Assembly (NCBI RefSeq): GCF_038002825.1 | Contig: NZ_JBBODF010000001.1 | Location: 5,890,001 to 5,954,000 of the forward strand | Length of the DNA: 64,000 bases | From: Paenibacillus sp. FSL H8-0048 | Lineage (GTDB): Bacteria > Bacillota > Bacilli > Paenibacillales > Paenibacillaceae | Direction of reading: 5' to 3' | Part shown: positions 17,069 through 25,100 of the stretch, in pieces | How positions within the stretch are numbered: position 1 is the stretch's first letter | Layout of the letters: the number at the start of each line of letters is the position of its first letter | Translations under genes and position numbers: made by a program | Notes under the pieces: generated by a model | The model's input: only the letters and a program-made list of their open reading frames with translations | The model's database searches: none | What the model was told of the DNA's origin: nothing

Positions 17069-18088
17069 ATGAGTGTATGGAGCAAGCAGGAGCGATTTCA
17101 GGCGATCTTATCCGGGGAACTTGCCGACCGGCCGATCATTAGCGGATGGCGACACTTTATTGACAAGGAGCAGAATGCGGAGGACTTGGCGTCGTCTACG
17201 ATTTCTTTTACGGACAAATATAATTGGGACTGGGTCAAAATCAACCCGAGAGCGACCTACCTCGCTGAAGCCTGGGGGAATCAGTACGACTTCGCGGATT
17301 ATCAGACCGTGTTTCCGAGACAGCTGACTACGGCGGTTCCGGCAGCCGCGAATCTCTGGGATCTTGAGGTGAAAAAAGCCGTGCAAACCCCTTCCCTGCT
17401 GGAGCATCTGGAGGCCGTAAGGAAGATTCGTCAGGGCTTGCCGGATACACCGCTGATTCAGACAGTGTTCTCCCCGCTCACGGTATTGCTGTTCATTGTA
17501 GGACGTTCTGCTTATGTTACGGAGACCGTATTCGGGATTCAGCAGCCGGTGACGCTGGAGTCACTCTTCAAGGAACACCGTGCCGCCGCGCATCATGCCC
17601 TGCATGCGATTGCCTTAACCTTGGCCGATTATGTGCAGGAGCTCCGGCAGGCGGGATCAGATGGTCTGTTCTATGCGGTGACAGGCACAGCCCACCCTGG
17701 ACTATTCGATGAAGCGATGTTCGATGAGCTGTCCAGACCCTATGATTCTATCGTGCTGGAGGCGGCGAGCTATGGCAAGAATATTTTACATACCTGCGGT
17801 GCTCATGCCCAGCCTGCGAAATTCAATGATTACCGGATCGACGGGATCAGCTGGGATACGGCAGCCGAAGGCAATCCCGGGCTGGACGCCGATCTCAAGG
17901 CTACGAAGGTGGGCGGAGTGGATCACGGGCTGTTTGCCGGAAATGATCTGGATCAGATTGAACAGCAGGCGAAGGACGCTTTGTCCAAGATGAAGGGGCA
18001 GCCGTTTATTCTGTCGCCCAATTGCGCCATTCCGCTGACGGTTACAGACGAGGCATTAGTGCATTTTAAAAACACAGTATTAGGATAG
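17069..18088 (+). CDS. URO-D-family protein with HxC...C site, probable thiol/corrinoid-type methyltransferase
   Basis: 339 residues with the uroporphyrinogen decarboxylase (COG0407) TIM-barrel fold. The arginine-rich RQAGR motif near the N-terminus of true HemE is absent. Instead there is HTCG at about residue 240 (ILHTCGAHAQP) and a later Cys in LSPNCAIP. This H-x-C plus distal C is the zinc ligand pattern of MtaA/MtbA-type methyltransferases in the same fold, which activate a thiol as methyl acceptor. Placed between the permease and binding-protein genes of a MetNIQ-like transporter, it is likely to process an imported methylated compound. Not a heme gene by these signs; the substrate is unknown. 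Confidence 0.75.
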   Translation: MSVWSKQERFQAILSGELADRPIISGWRHFIDKEQNAEDLASSTISFTDKYNWDWVKINPRATYLAEAWGNQYDFADYQTVFPRQLTTAVPAAANLWDLEVKKAVQTPSLLEHLEAVRKIRQGLPDTPLIQTVFSPLTVLLFIVGRSAYVTETVFGIQQPVTLESLFKEHRAAAHHALHAIALTLADYVQELRQAGSDGLFYAVTGTAHPGLFDEAMFDELSRPYDSIVLEAASYGKNILHTCGAHAQPAKFNDYRIDGISWDTAAEGNPGLDADLKATKVGGVDHGLFAGNDLDQIEQQAKDALSKMKGQPFILSPNCAIPLTVTDEALVHFKNTVLG

Positions 18089-18100
18089 GGGATGAGAGTG

Positions 18101-18934
18101 ATGAAAAAATTACTGGCAATTCTACTGATTAGTTCGATGGCGGTGCTGGCGGCTTGCGGTAACAATAAGGAAGCGTCAAGCTCTGGGGACAAGAAGGAAA
18201 TCACAGTCGGATTCGGCGTAGGTACGTATGAGGAGCAGTTCCGGCAATCCATTCTCCCGATCCTGGAAGGAAAAGGGTATACTGTAGATATCAAAACCTT
18301 CTCGCAGAATATGCAGGTCAATCCGGCGATGAAGGAAGGCTCGATTGATGCGAGTATCTTCCAGAGTACCGCCTACATGGATGCGATCAATAAGGAAATT
18401 GGTGCCGATATGGTGGGGATTGCCTATGTTCCAGGTGCTCCACAGGGGCTGTACTCTGTTAATCACACGACGCTTGATGATGTGAAGGACGGCACAACCG
18501 TCGCGATTCCGAACGACCCGGTTAATCAGGAGCGTGCGCTGCGGATTCTGGAGGAGCTGGGTTGGGTCAAGATCAAAGAGGGCGCCGGGGTAGCGGACTT
18601 CAATGTGAACAGCGTGGAGCCGGACAAGTTCAAGATTGACCTGAAGGTGCTGGACCCGGCACAGATACTGGTCTCGCTGCAGGATGTTGACTACGGTGTG
18701 GTGAACGGGAATTATATCGCGAACGCTCCCGACCGCAAGATTACGGATGCGCTGAAGATTGAGAATACGCCTATGCAGCATAGAATCATTGTATCGGTGA
18801 ACAAGAAGGACCAGGATACCCAGTGGGCCAAGGATCTAAAGGCTGCCTATGAATCCAAGGAGTTCGAGGAATACATCCTCGGACAAGAGAAATATGCCGG
18901 GTTCATTCTGCCGGAAGCTTGGGCTAATAACTAA
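18101..18934 (+). CDS. MetQ/NlpA-type substrate-binding lipoprotein (second copy)
   Basis: 277 residues from the ATG at 18101 (an ATG at 18092 is too close to the AGGGGATGAG site). Lipobox VLAAC, then an NlpA-family binding domain (EITVGFGVGTYEEQFR ...). It lacks the long low-complexity linker of MetQ at 7733 and is clearly divergent. It completes the second transporter, separated from its permease by the URO-D-like gene, an unusual gene order. Confidence 0.9.
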   Translation: MKKLLAILLISSMAVLAACGNNKEASSSGDKKEITVGFGVGTYEEQFRQSILPILEGKGYTVDIKTFSQNMQVNPAMKEGSIDASIFQSTAYMDAINKEIGADMVGIAYVPGAPQGLYSVNHTTLDDVKDGTTVAIPNDPVNQERALRILEELGWVKIKEGAGVADFNVNSVEPDKFKIDLKVLDPAQILVSLQDVDYGVVNGNYIANAPDRKITDALKIENTPMQHRIIVSVNKKDQDTQWAKDLKAAYESKEFEEYILGQEKYAGFILPEAWANN

Positions 18935-18950
18935 TCTAATCAGGGAGTGA

Positions 18951-19766
18951 ATGGAAGTGTCAAAAGGCAAGATTCATTTCATTGGCGGCGGGCAGATGGC
19001 GGAAGCAATCGTTCGGGCCTGCCTGGCAGGCGGCACGCTGGCTGCCGGACAGATCAGTGTGTCGGATATTAATGAGGGCCGGCTTGGGCTTCTAAAAGCC
19101 AAATATAACGTAGACACGCAGAGCACGCAGGAAGAGGCGCTCTCCGGTGCAGAGCTGATTGTGATTGCTGTCCGGCCGCAGGATGATCTGGCTGCACTTG
19201 GAGCACAGGTTCGCGAGTATGCCGCACCGGCTGCTGTCATTGTATCGATTGTGGCCGGGGTGACGATTGCCCAGCTCGGAGATTATTTCGGAGCGGAGCG
19301 TCCGATTGTCCGGGTGATTCCGAATACTCTGACCGATACTGGCTACGGATACAGCGGTGTAGCCTTGAATGCAGCCGCTTCGCTGGAGCAGGTGGAAGCA
19401 TTCCTGCTCGGCTTCGGCAAGGTGCAGGTTCTGGACGAGTCCTACATTGATATCTTCACCGGCTTCGGAGTTGCCGGACCGAACTACATCTATTATTTTA
19501 TTGAGTCGTTCACGGATGCCGGAGTCCTCGCCGGACTGCCGCGGGAGCAAGCCTGGAAGGTGGCGCTGGAGAATATGCGGGGAGCGGTGGCGATGCTGGA
19601 GCAGACTGGCCTTCATCCCAGACAGCTGCTGGATATCAACAACTCCCCTGGCGGGGTTGGGATGCACGGGCTGTACGAGCTGAATAACAGTGACTTCGCG
19701 GCCGGATTACAGCGGAGTGTATTGGCGGCTGTGAAGCGGACGACAGAGCTGGGAGTGAAGAAGTAA
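18951..19766 (+). CDS. Pyrroline-5-carboxylate reductase-family (ProC-like) protein
   Basis: 271 residues. N-terminal NAD(P)H Rossmann motif HFIGGGQMAEAIV and the helical C-terminal ProC domain. ATG 18951 is 3 bases from AGGGAG; GTG at 18957 gives better spacing. The usual MPNTPA stretch is IPNTLTD here and the conserved C-terminal D-x-V-T-S-P-G-G-T-T is DINNSPGGVGMHG, so catalytic-loop residues differ from housekeeping ProC. Within this operon it more likely reduces some other imine or cyclic product; classical proline synthesis is the alternative. Confidence 0.82.
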   Translation: MEVSKGKIHFIGGGQMAEAIVRACLAGGTLAAGQISVSDINEGRLGLLKAKYNVDTQSTQEEALSGAELIVIAVRPQDDLAALGAQVREYAAPAAVIVSIVAGVTIAQLGDYFGAERPIVRVIPNTLTDTGYGYSGVALNAAASLEQVEAFLLGFGKVQVLDESYIDIFTGFGVAGPNYIYYFIESFTDAGVLAGLPREQAWKVALENMRGAVAMLEQTGLHPRQLLDINNSPGGVGMHGLYELNNSDFAAGLQRSVLAAVKRTTELGVKK

Positions 19767-20542
19767 TGAGCCTGCTCAAATGGGATCATCTGGTGCACTA
19801 TGTCAACGATCTGGACCAGCCGGTGCAGCTCTTCGCGGAGCATGGCCTGACGGCCTTCCGGGGCGGATCGCATAAGGATTGGGGAACGTATAACGCCTTA
19901 AGCTATTTCGGGCTCACCTACCTGGAGTTCCTGGGGATCGAGAATCTGGAGCTGGCGCGGGCGACCAAGCATAATGTAGTTGTGCGGGATGCCGTTACGC
20001 TTCTGCCGGAGCACGAGGTCTTGAGCAGAGTGGTGCTGCGGACAGATGATATTGAGGCAGTGGAGGGTAAATTGAAGGCTGCAGGCTTAGCCTTGTCACC
20101 CATCATTGACGGCCGCCGTCTGGACAACCAGGGCAGGTTAATTGAGTGGCGGATGATGACCATTGACGGCGATTTTCAGGGACTGGTCTATCCGTTCATT
20201 ATCCAGTGGAGTCAGACGGATGAGGAGCGGCTGGACAGCCTGAATGCTGCCGGAATCAATCAGCCCCATCCTGCCGGGAAGGTAGACATGGCGGGTGCTG
20301 TCTTCCGTGTCTCCGATCCGGCCGCTGCCGCCAGCCATTGGAGTGAGCTGTTCGGCCTCCCGGTGAGCGGACCTGCGGATGGTCCGGACGGCAGCTACAG
20401 CCTTAAGGCAGGAGATCAGCAGACCTTCAAGTTCGTGCAGGGCACGGAGAACCGGCTCAGCCGGATCGTGTTCCGCACAGATTCCCCTCAGCTGAAGGGA
20501 CAGACTCTGACTGTGGGTGAAGGCGAGTACGTGTTTGAATAA
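19766..20542 (+). CDS. VOC-family (Glyoxalase_3-like) protein
   Basis: 258 residues. Begins WDHLVHYVNDLDQPVQLF with the beta-alpha-beta-beta-beta pattern and His/Glu positions of vicinal-oxygen-chelate proteins; a second half-domain starts near MAGAVFRVSDPAAAA. The start codon overlaps the ProC-like stop (TAATG), so translation is coupled. Many Bacilli VOC proteins of this type are uncharacterised. It is the last gene before a good terminator, hence the end of the GntR operon. Confidence 0.82.
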   Translation: MSLLKWDHLVHYVNDLDQPVQLFAEHGLTAFRGGSHKDWGTYNALSYFGLTYLEFLGIENLELARATKHNVVVRDAVTLLPEHEVLSRVVLRTDDIEAVEGKLKAAGLALSPIIDGRRLDNQGRLIEWRMMTIDGDFQGLVYPFIIQWSQTDEERLDSLNAAGINQPHPAGKVDMAGAVFRVSDPAAAASHWSELFGLPVSGPADGPDGSYSLKAGDQQTFKFVQGTENRLSRIVFRTDSPQLKGQTLTVGEGEYVFE

Positions 20543-20560
20543 ATGCAGGACAAGGATATG

Positions 20561-20612
20561 GGACAGGCTGGTTGCCGCAATTAGCGGTAGCGGGCCTGTC
20601 CTGTTTGTGTTA
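20561..20612 (+). terminator. Terminator of the GntR-M20-MetNIQ-like operon
   Basis: GGACAGGC (20561-20568) pairs with GCCTGTCC (20594-20601) around an inner TTGCCGC/GCGGTAG stem; moderately T-rich tail. Confidence 0.7.
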
Positions 20613-20665
20613 AAGTGTGACACAAGATTAGAGTGAGGAAATTTATGGGGAATTGGAGGCGGCAG

Positions 20666-21145
20666 ATGCAGAAGCTATTTGAGTATAACTGGCAAGTGCG
20701 CGAGGATTGGTTCCGCTGGTGCAGCGGGGTGGACAAGGAAGAGCTGATGAAGCCGCGCACCGGCGGCATCGGGTATATCCTGCCCACGTTGTATCACATT
20801 GTTGCGGTTGAATACGGCTGGATCTGCGGAGGGATTCAGGAGAGAGCCATTGACATCCCTTTGTTCGGGGAAGTGGCGAGTCTGGAGCTTGTGCAGAATT
20901 TCTCTGCCCGCTGCCATGCAGAGCTGGCTCCGTTTGTGTATGGCTGGTCGGAGGAGCTGGAAGAGCGGATCATGGTGGATATTACGGATGAAGGAGAGCG
21001 TGAGCCCCACCCCTACGGAGAAGTGATGCGGCACGTGATTGCCCATGAGATCCATCATACCGGCCAGCTCTCCGTATGGTCACGGGAGATTGGCCGGCCG
21101 CCGGTGACGGCTAATCTGATTGGTAGAGGATTATTTGACAAATGA
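20666..21145 (+). CDS. DinB-family protein
   Basis: 159 residues, a four-helix DinB/YfiT-type fold. Metal-site histidines appear in LYHIVAVEYGW and in AHEIHHTGQL. The ATG at 20666 has TTGGAGGCGG upstream; an earlier in-frame GTG adds only unconserved residues. DinB proteins are often mycothiol/bacillithiol S-transferase-like; substrate unknown. The stop overlaps an ATG of the next gene. Confidence 0.85.
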   Translation: MQKLFEYNWQVREDWFRWCSGVDKEELMKPRTGGIGYILPTLYHIVAVEYGWICGGIQERAIDIPLFGEVASLELVQNFSARCHAELAPFVYGWSEELEERIMVDITDEGEREPHPYGEVMRHVIAHEIHHTGQLSVWSREIGRPPVTANLIGRGLFDK

Positions 21146-21168
21146 AAGAGCAGGGAGGCCGCAGAGAT

Positions 21169-21714
21169 ATGGAATTTGAGACAGAACGGCTGTGGATTAG
21201 GGAATTCACCGAGGAGGATGTAGGGCAGGTACATGAATATGCGTCCGATCCGGCAGTAGTAACGCATTCAATCTGGGGGCCGAATTCACTGGAGGATACC
21301 CGCGAATATATCCGCCATACGCTGACATTGCAGCAGGAGGAGCCCCGCAAGGGCTTCGAGTATGCGGTGGTTCTGAAGGAGAACGGGCGGCTGATCGGCG
21401 GCTGCGGCCTGCATATTACCGGAACAGGACAGGGAGAGATCGGCTATTGCTACAACAGACTGTACTGGGGACAGGGCTATGCAACTGAGGCTGCCGCTGC
21501 ACTGCTGGACTTGGGCTTTCATAAGCTGGAGCTTCACCGGATCTATGCGACCTGCCGCCCCGGGAATACAGGTTCCGCCCGTGTGATGCAGAAGCTGGGC
21601 ATGACATACGAAGGGCATATTAGAGGACACATGTATCATAAAGAGAAGTGGATGGACTCCTATCAATATTCGATTCTGGAGGATGAGTACAGGAACAACC
21701 ACGGGAGCAAATAA
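21169..21714 (+). CDS. GNAT-family N-acetyltransferase (RimJ/RimL-like)
   Basis: 181 residues. Starts with ETERLWIREFTEEDV and has the acetyl-CoA pyrophosphate-loop region YWGQGYATEAAAALLDLGF, then LHRIYATCRPGNTGSARVMQKLGM, typical of RimJ/RimL-type acetyltransferases acting on N-terminal or side-chain amines. ATG 21169 fits the domain start and follows AGGGAGG; ATG 21142, overlapping the DinB stop, is an alternative. Substrate unknown. Confidence 0.87.
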   Translation: MEFETERLWIREFTEEDVGQVHEYASDPAVVTHSIWGPNSLEDTREYIRHTLTLQQEEPRKGFEYAVVLKENGRLIGGCGLHITGTGQGEIGYCYNRLYWGQGYATEAAAALLDLGFHKLELHRIYATCRPGNTGSARVMQKLGMTYEGHIRGHMYHKEKWMDSYQYSILEDEYRNNHGSK

Positions 21715-21730
21715 GTTGCCCAAGCCGCTC

Positions 21731-22138
21731 CTCCAGCCGACTCTCGGGCTGAATTAAAGGGATAAATCCCTTTGAATGCCCTCTCCAGCCGACTCTGGGC
21801 TGAATTAAAGGGATAAATCCCTTTGAATGCCCTCTCCAACGGACTTCGGGCTGAATTAAAGGGATAAATCCCTTTGAATACCCCCTCCAGCCGACTCTGG
21901 GCTGAACCAAAGGGATAAATCCCTTTGAATGCCCTCTCCAACGGACTTCGGGCTGAATTAAAGGGATAAATCCCTTTGAATACCCCCTCCAGCCGACTCT
22001 GGGCTGAATTAAAGGGATAAATCCCTTTGAATGCCCTCTCCAACGGACTTAGGGCTGAATTAAAGGGATAAATCCCTTTGAATACCCTCTCCAAAGGACT
22101 TCGGGCTGAATTAAAGGGATAAATCCCTTTGAATACCT
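21731..22138. repeat. 51-bp tandem repeat array A, eight units
   Basis: Eight copies at an exact 51-base period; cores start at 21756, 21807, 21858, 21909, 21960, 22011, 22062 and 22113. Each core is AAAGGGATAAATCCCTTT, a perfect 8-bp inverted repeat with an AA centre. The remaining 33 bases alternate between two versions (CAGCCGACTCTGGGCTG and CAACGGACTTCGGGCTG). A 102-bp dimer has therefore been amplified. The array fills the space between two convergent gene ends (GNAT and the PL9 gene). Open frames run through it because the unit lacks stops and 51 is divisible by three; I do not regard them as genes. Confidence 0.95.
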
Positions 22139-22186
22139 CTCTCAGCCCGCTTCAAGCGTAAGAGGCTGAATTAATTCTGCCTTGAA

Positions 22187-25100
22187 CTATAGCGCAAGCA
22201 TCCGATAGATCAGCATAGCTGCCTCGGAACGTGTCGAGGAGGCAGCGGGCATGAGCTGCTGCTGTGCATCTCCTTTAACGAGACCGGCTGCGGCTAGAGC
22301 GGCAATATCATCTGCCGCATAGCTGGCAATTTGCTGGTGATCGGTAAAGTCTTTTAATACAGAAGAAGTGTTCTCCCCCGGATTCATGCGCTCTACTGCC
22401 CGCAATGCTCTAGCTGCCATAACGAACATTTCTTGCCTGGATACCGGTACATCCGGCTGGAATAGACCTCCCGGCAGACCTGTAATGATGCCAAGCTTTC
22501 GGGCAGTCATAAGCTCCTTGTAATAATAATCCCCCGGTGATACATCCGTGAAGCCAGGCCCCTCTGATGCTGTTAATTCCATTCCCCGGACTAACAGAAG
22601 TGCAAATTCTGCGCGGGTAACGGACTGCTCCGGTCTGAACTCGGCTGCCGTGATGCCTTGAATCACCCCTTGGGAGGCGAGTATTTCCACTGCGGACTTG
22701 GCCCAATAGGTTGAGGCGATATCCTGGAATGTCTTGTGATTAAAGACTGCTGCATACTGGCCGGAGGCCTGTGTTGTTGAGAAAATGGCCTGCTGCTTAT
22801 CTGCGTTGTACTTCCCGTGTATCACTGGCTGGATGATTCCCGATTCCTGGATGCCCCACACAACAATATAGGCATTATCCGCTGCAGGAACTGCTGGCGG
22901 ATGGGGAATTCCGATCTCTATAGCCGACTGAAGACGGTCAGGCTGCAGCGGCGCCCCATCCAGTTGAAGCCCGCACCCGATAAGCGGGCGGTCTCCCAGC
23001 TTGGCTTGGAGCTGCCCGCCGGGAGTAATGCTTCTTAGCGATAAAGTAACAGTCTTTACGCCGTTCAGCGCCTCTGCTGTGAAAATACTGTCAGGCAACC
23101 CGAGAGTCGCTAAGGAAGAACGGATCTCAAGCTTGAGGGGAGCTTCTTCTGAACGAAATGCCGCAGCGGGGAGGCTTAGTTCAACTTCCTTCATGTCCTG
23201 GGCCGGATCAGCAGTAAGTTGAATCCGCAGAGTCTTGGTACCTGTGGAATCGGCTTTGGCTACTGGAACTATTCGGCGCAGAACGGATTCACTTAACTGG
23301 GCTATTGCTTTTCCCGTGGTATGACTTACAGGTAACTCCATGCTTACGCTGCCGTCCAGCAAAAGAACCGTTGTAATAGAATCGTTGGCGGCTGATCCAG
23401 TGCCAGTGCTGCCTGTATTAGGTGCAGAGGTTGGATTTGGTGTGGCAGAAGGAACAGGCGCAGCGGAAGGACTTGGTGACGGCTGGGTCCCCGGCTCTGG
23501 CTCCGGTTGAGGTTCCTGCTCCGGCTGAGGTTCCGGTTCTGGCTGAGGCTCTGGTTCCGGCTGAGTTCCCGGCTCTGGCTCCTGTTCTTGATTCTCAAAA
23601 GGAATAAACTTCAGAAATTCCCCCCAGATGATATTACCCTCTGCATCCCGCAGATAAGAGGTCACCGGCAGCAGACTTGCGAAGTTGGCATCGGTCAGCT
23701 GTTTGCCTGATTGATTAACTGACGCGGTGCCATTGTACATGAAGTTATTCTCCGCTGCTAAGGAAGCCGGATATTGATCCTTGCCGATGCTGCCCGACTG
23801 GTAAGATACAAAGCCGTCAATCTTGAAGTCTGGAGTAATCTGACCATATGTGGTGAAGCTCAGGTTGCCGCGGGTGTTGTTATAGCCGATATTGTTAACC
23901 GCAATGACTCCAGGATTACTGTTGCTGGTGAACCCGTAGGCACCGTTGCCGAAGGCGACCGAATTACGGATGATATGCGCGACATGAATGCCTTCTCCGC
24001 CGAGCTTGAATCCGTTTTTATCGCCGGCCCCAACGGTTCCGTCCGTTAAATACCCGTTGTTGAAGGCGGCGCTGTTCTCGATGAGTACCGGACCGATTGC
24101 ACCCGAGCCTGCTTTGGTGTACAGATCCCAGCCATCGTCAATGTTATTATGCGCCAGGCATCCTCTGAAAATATTCCCGGTGCCGGCGGTTAGCTTGGCC
24201 GCAAAGCCATCTGCGTTATTGTCAGACGGATCGCGGTTATCGAAGGAGGTGCTGTTCAGAATTAAATTGTAGGACGGCCATTCCGTGATGTCTCTGGCGG
24301 TTCCGTCGGTGCGGCTGATTTGCAAGCCGGTGTCGCCGTTAGCATAGAAGCGGCTGTTCTCAACAATATTATGGTTACCGCCAACCGTGAATCCCTTCGT
24401 ATTGGCCGCCGAGCGGGTGAAATCGAGTCCCTTCACATGCCAGTAGTCCCCGCTGAGCAGAACCCCTTCTGACTTTTTGTCAAAATCGATAATGGGCCTT
24501 GCACCGGGTGCCGCTTCGAGAACCTTTCTGGCAGCTTCGGTACCGTCGTTATACTTCTGAATGACCAGCGGCGATTTCCGCACGTAATGCCCATCAAGCA
24601 TAAGGATATGCTGTCCCGGCTTCACATAATCAATCGCAGTATCAAGATCCAGCGGGAGAGCCATCGTCCCGTCCCCGGCACTTGTTCCGGCAGGTGATAC
24701 ATAGATGTCTTCCCCATCGCCATAGCTGTTCATATTAACAGTGAAGTTGCGGACGATTGTACCGTAAGAGGTCAAGTACTGGGTATCCTCCGGCCAAAAG
24801 ACAACACTGAAGTTCGTATCCCCATGTCCGCTGAGTACCGCAGGAATCGCCAGACGCTTATCGGCTGTTGCCGCGACATCCTGTGCGATAATCCTGGAGC
24901 CCTGCTTCACCGTTACGGTTCCGTTCACGTTAGGGCGGACAATCACTTCATATTCGGGTGTAGATGCTTTGCTTCGGGACAGTATGCTCAAATCTGGCGT
25001 TACAGGAGCCGCGGGTGGCTCCACCTTAGGCGCATCAGTAGCAGCGCTTGTCACTGTCAACTGGATATTGCGGATATCTATCGTAGCAAGACGGGCCGCA

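Noticed and set aside
17069..18088. HemE (uroporphyrinogen decarboxylase of heme synthesis)
   Set aside because: It lacks the HemE N-terminal arginine motif, carries an HxC...C site and sits in a transporter operon.
21620..22094. Open reading frames on the minus strand through array A (17-residue repeats containing FKGIYPFNSA)
   Set aside because: They exist because the 51-base unit has no stop in some frames. There is no ribosome binding site, the frames start or end inside neighbours, and conservation follows the DNA palindrome rather than codons.
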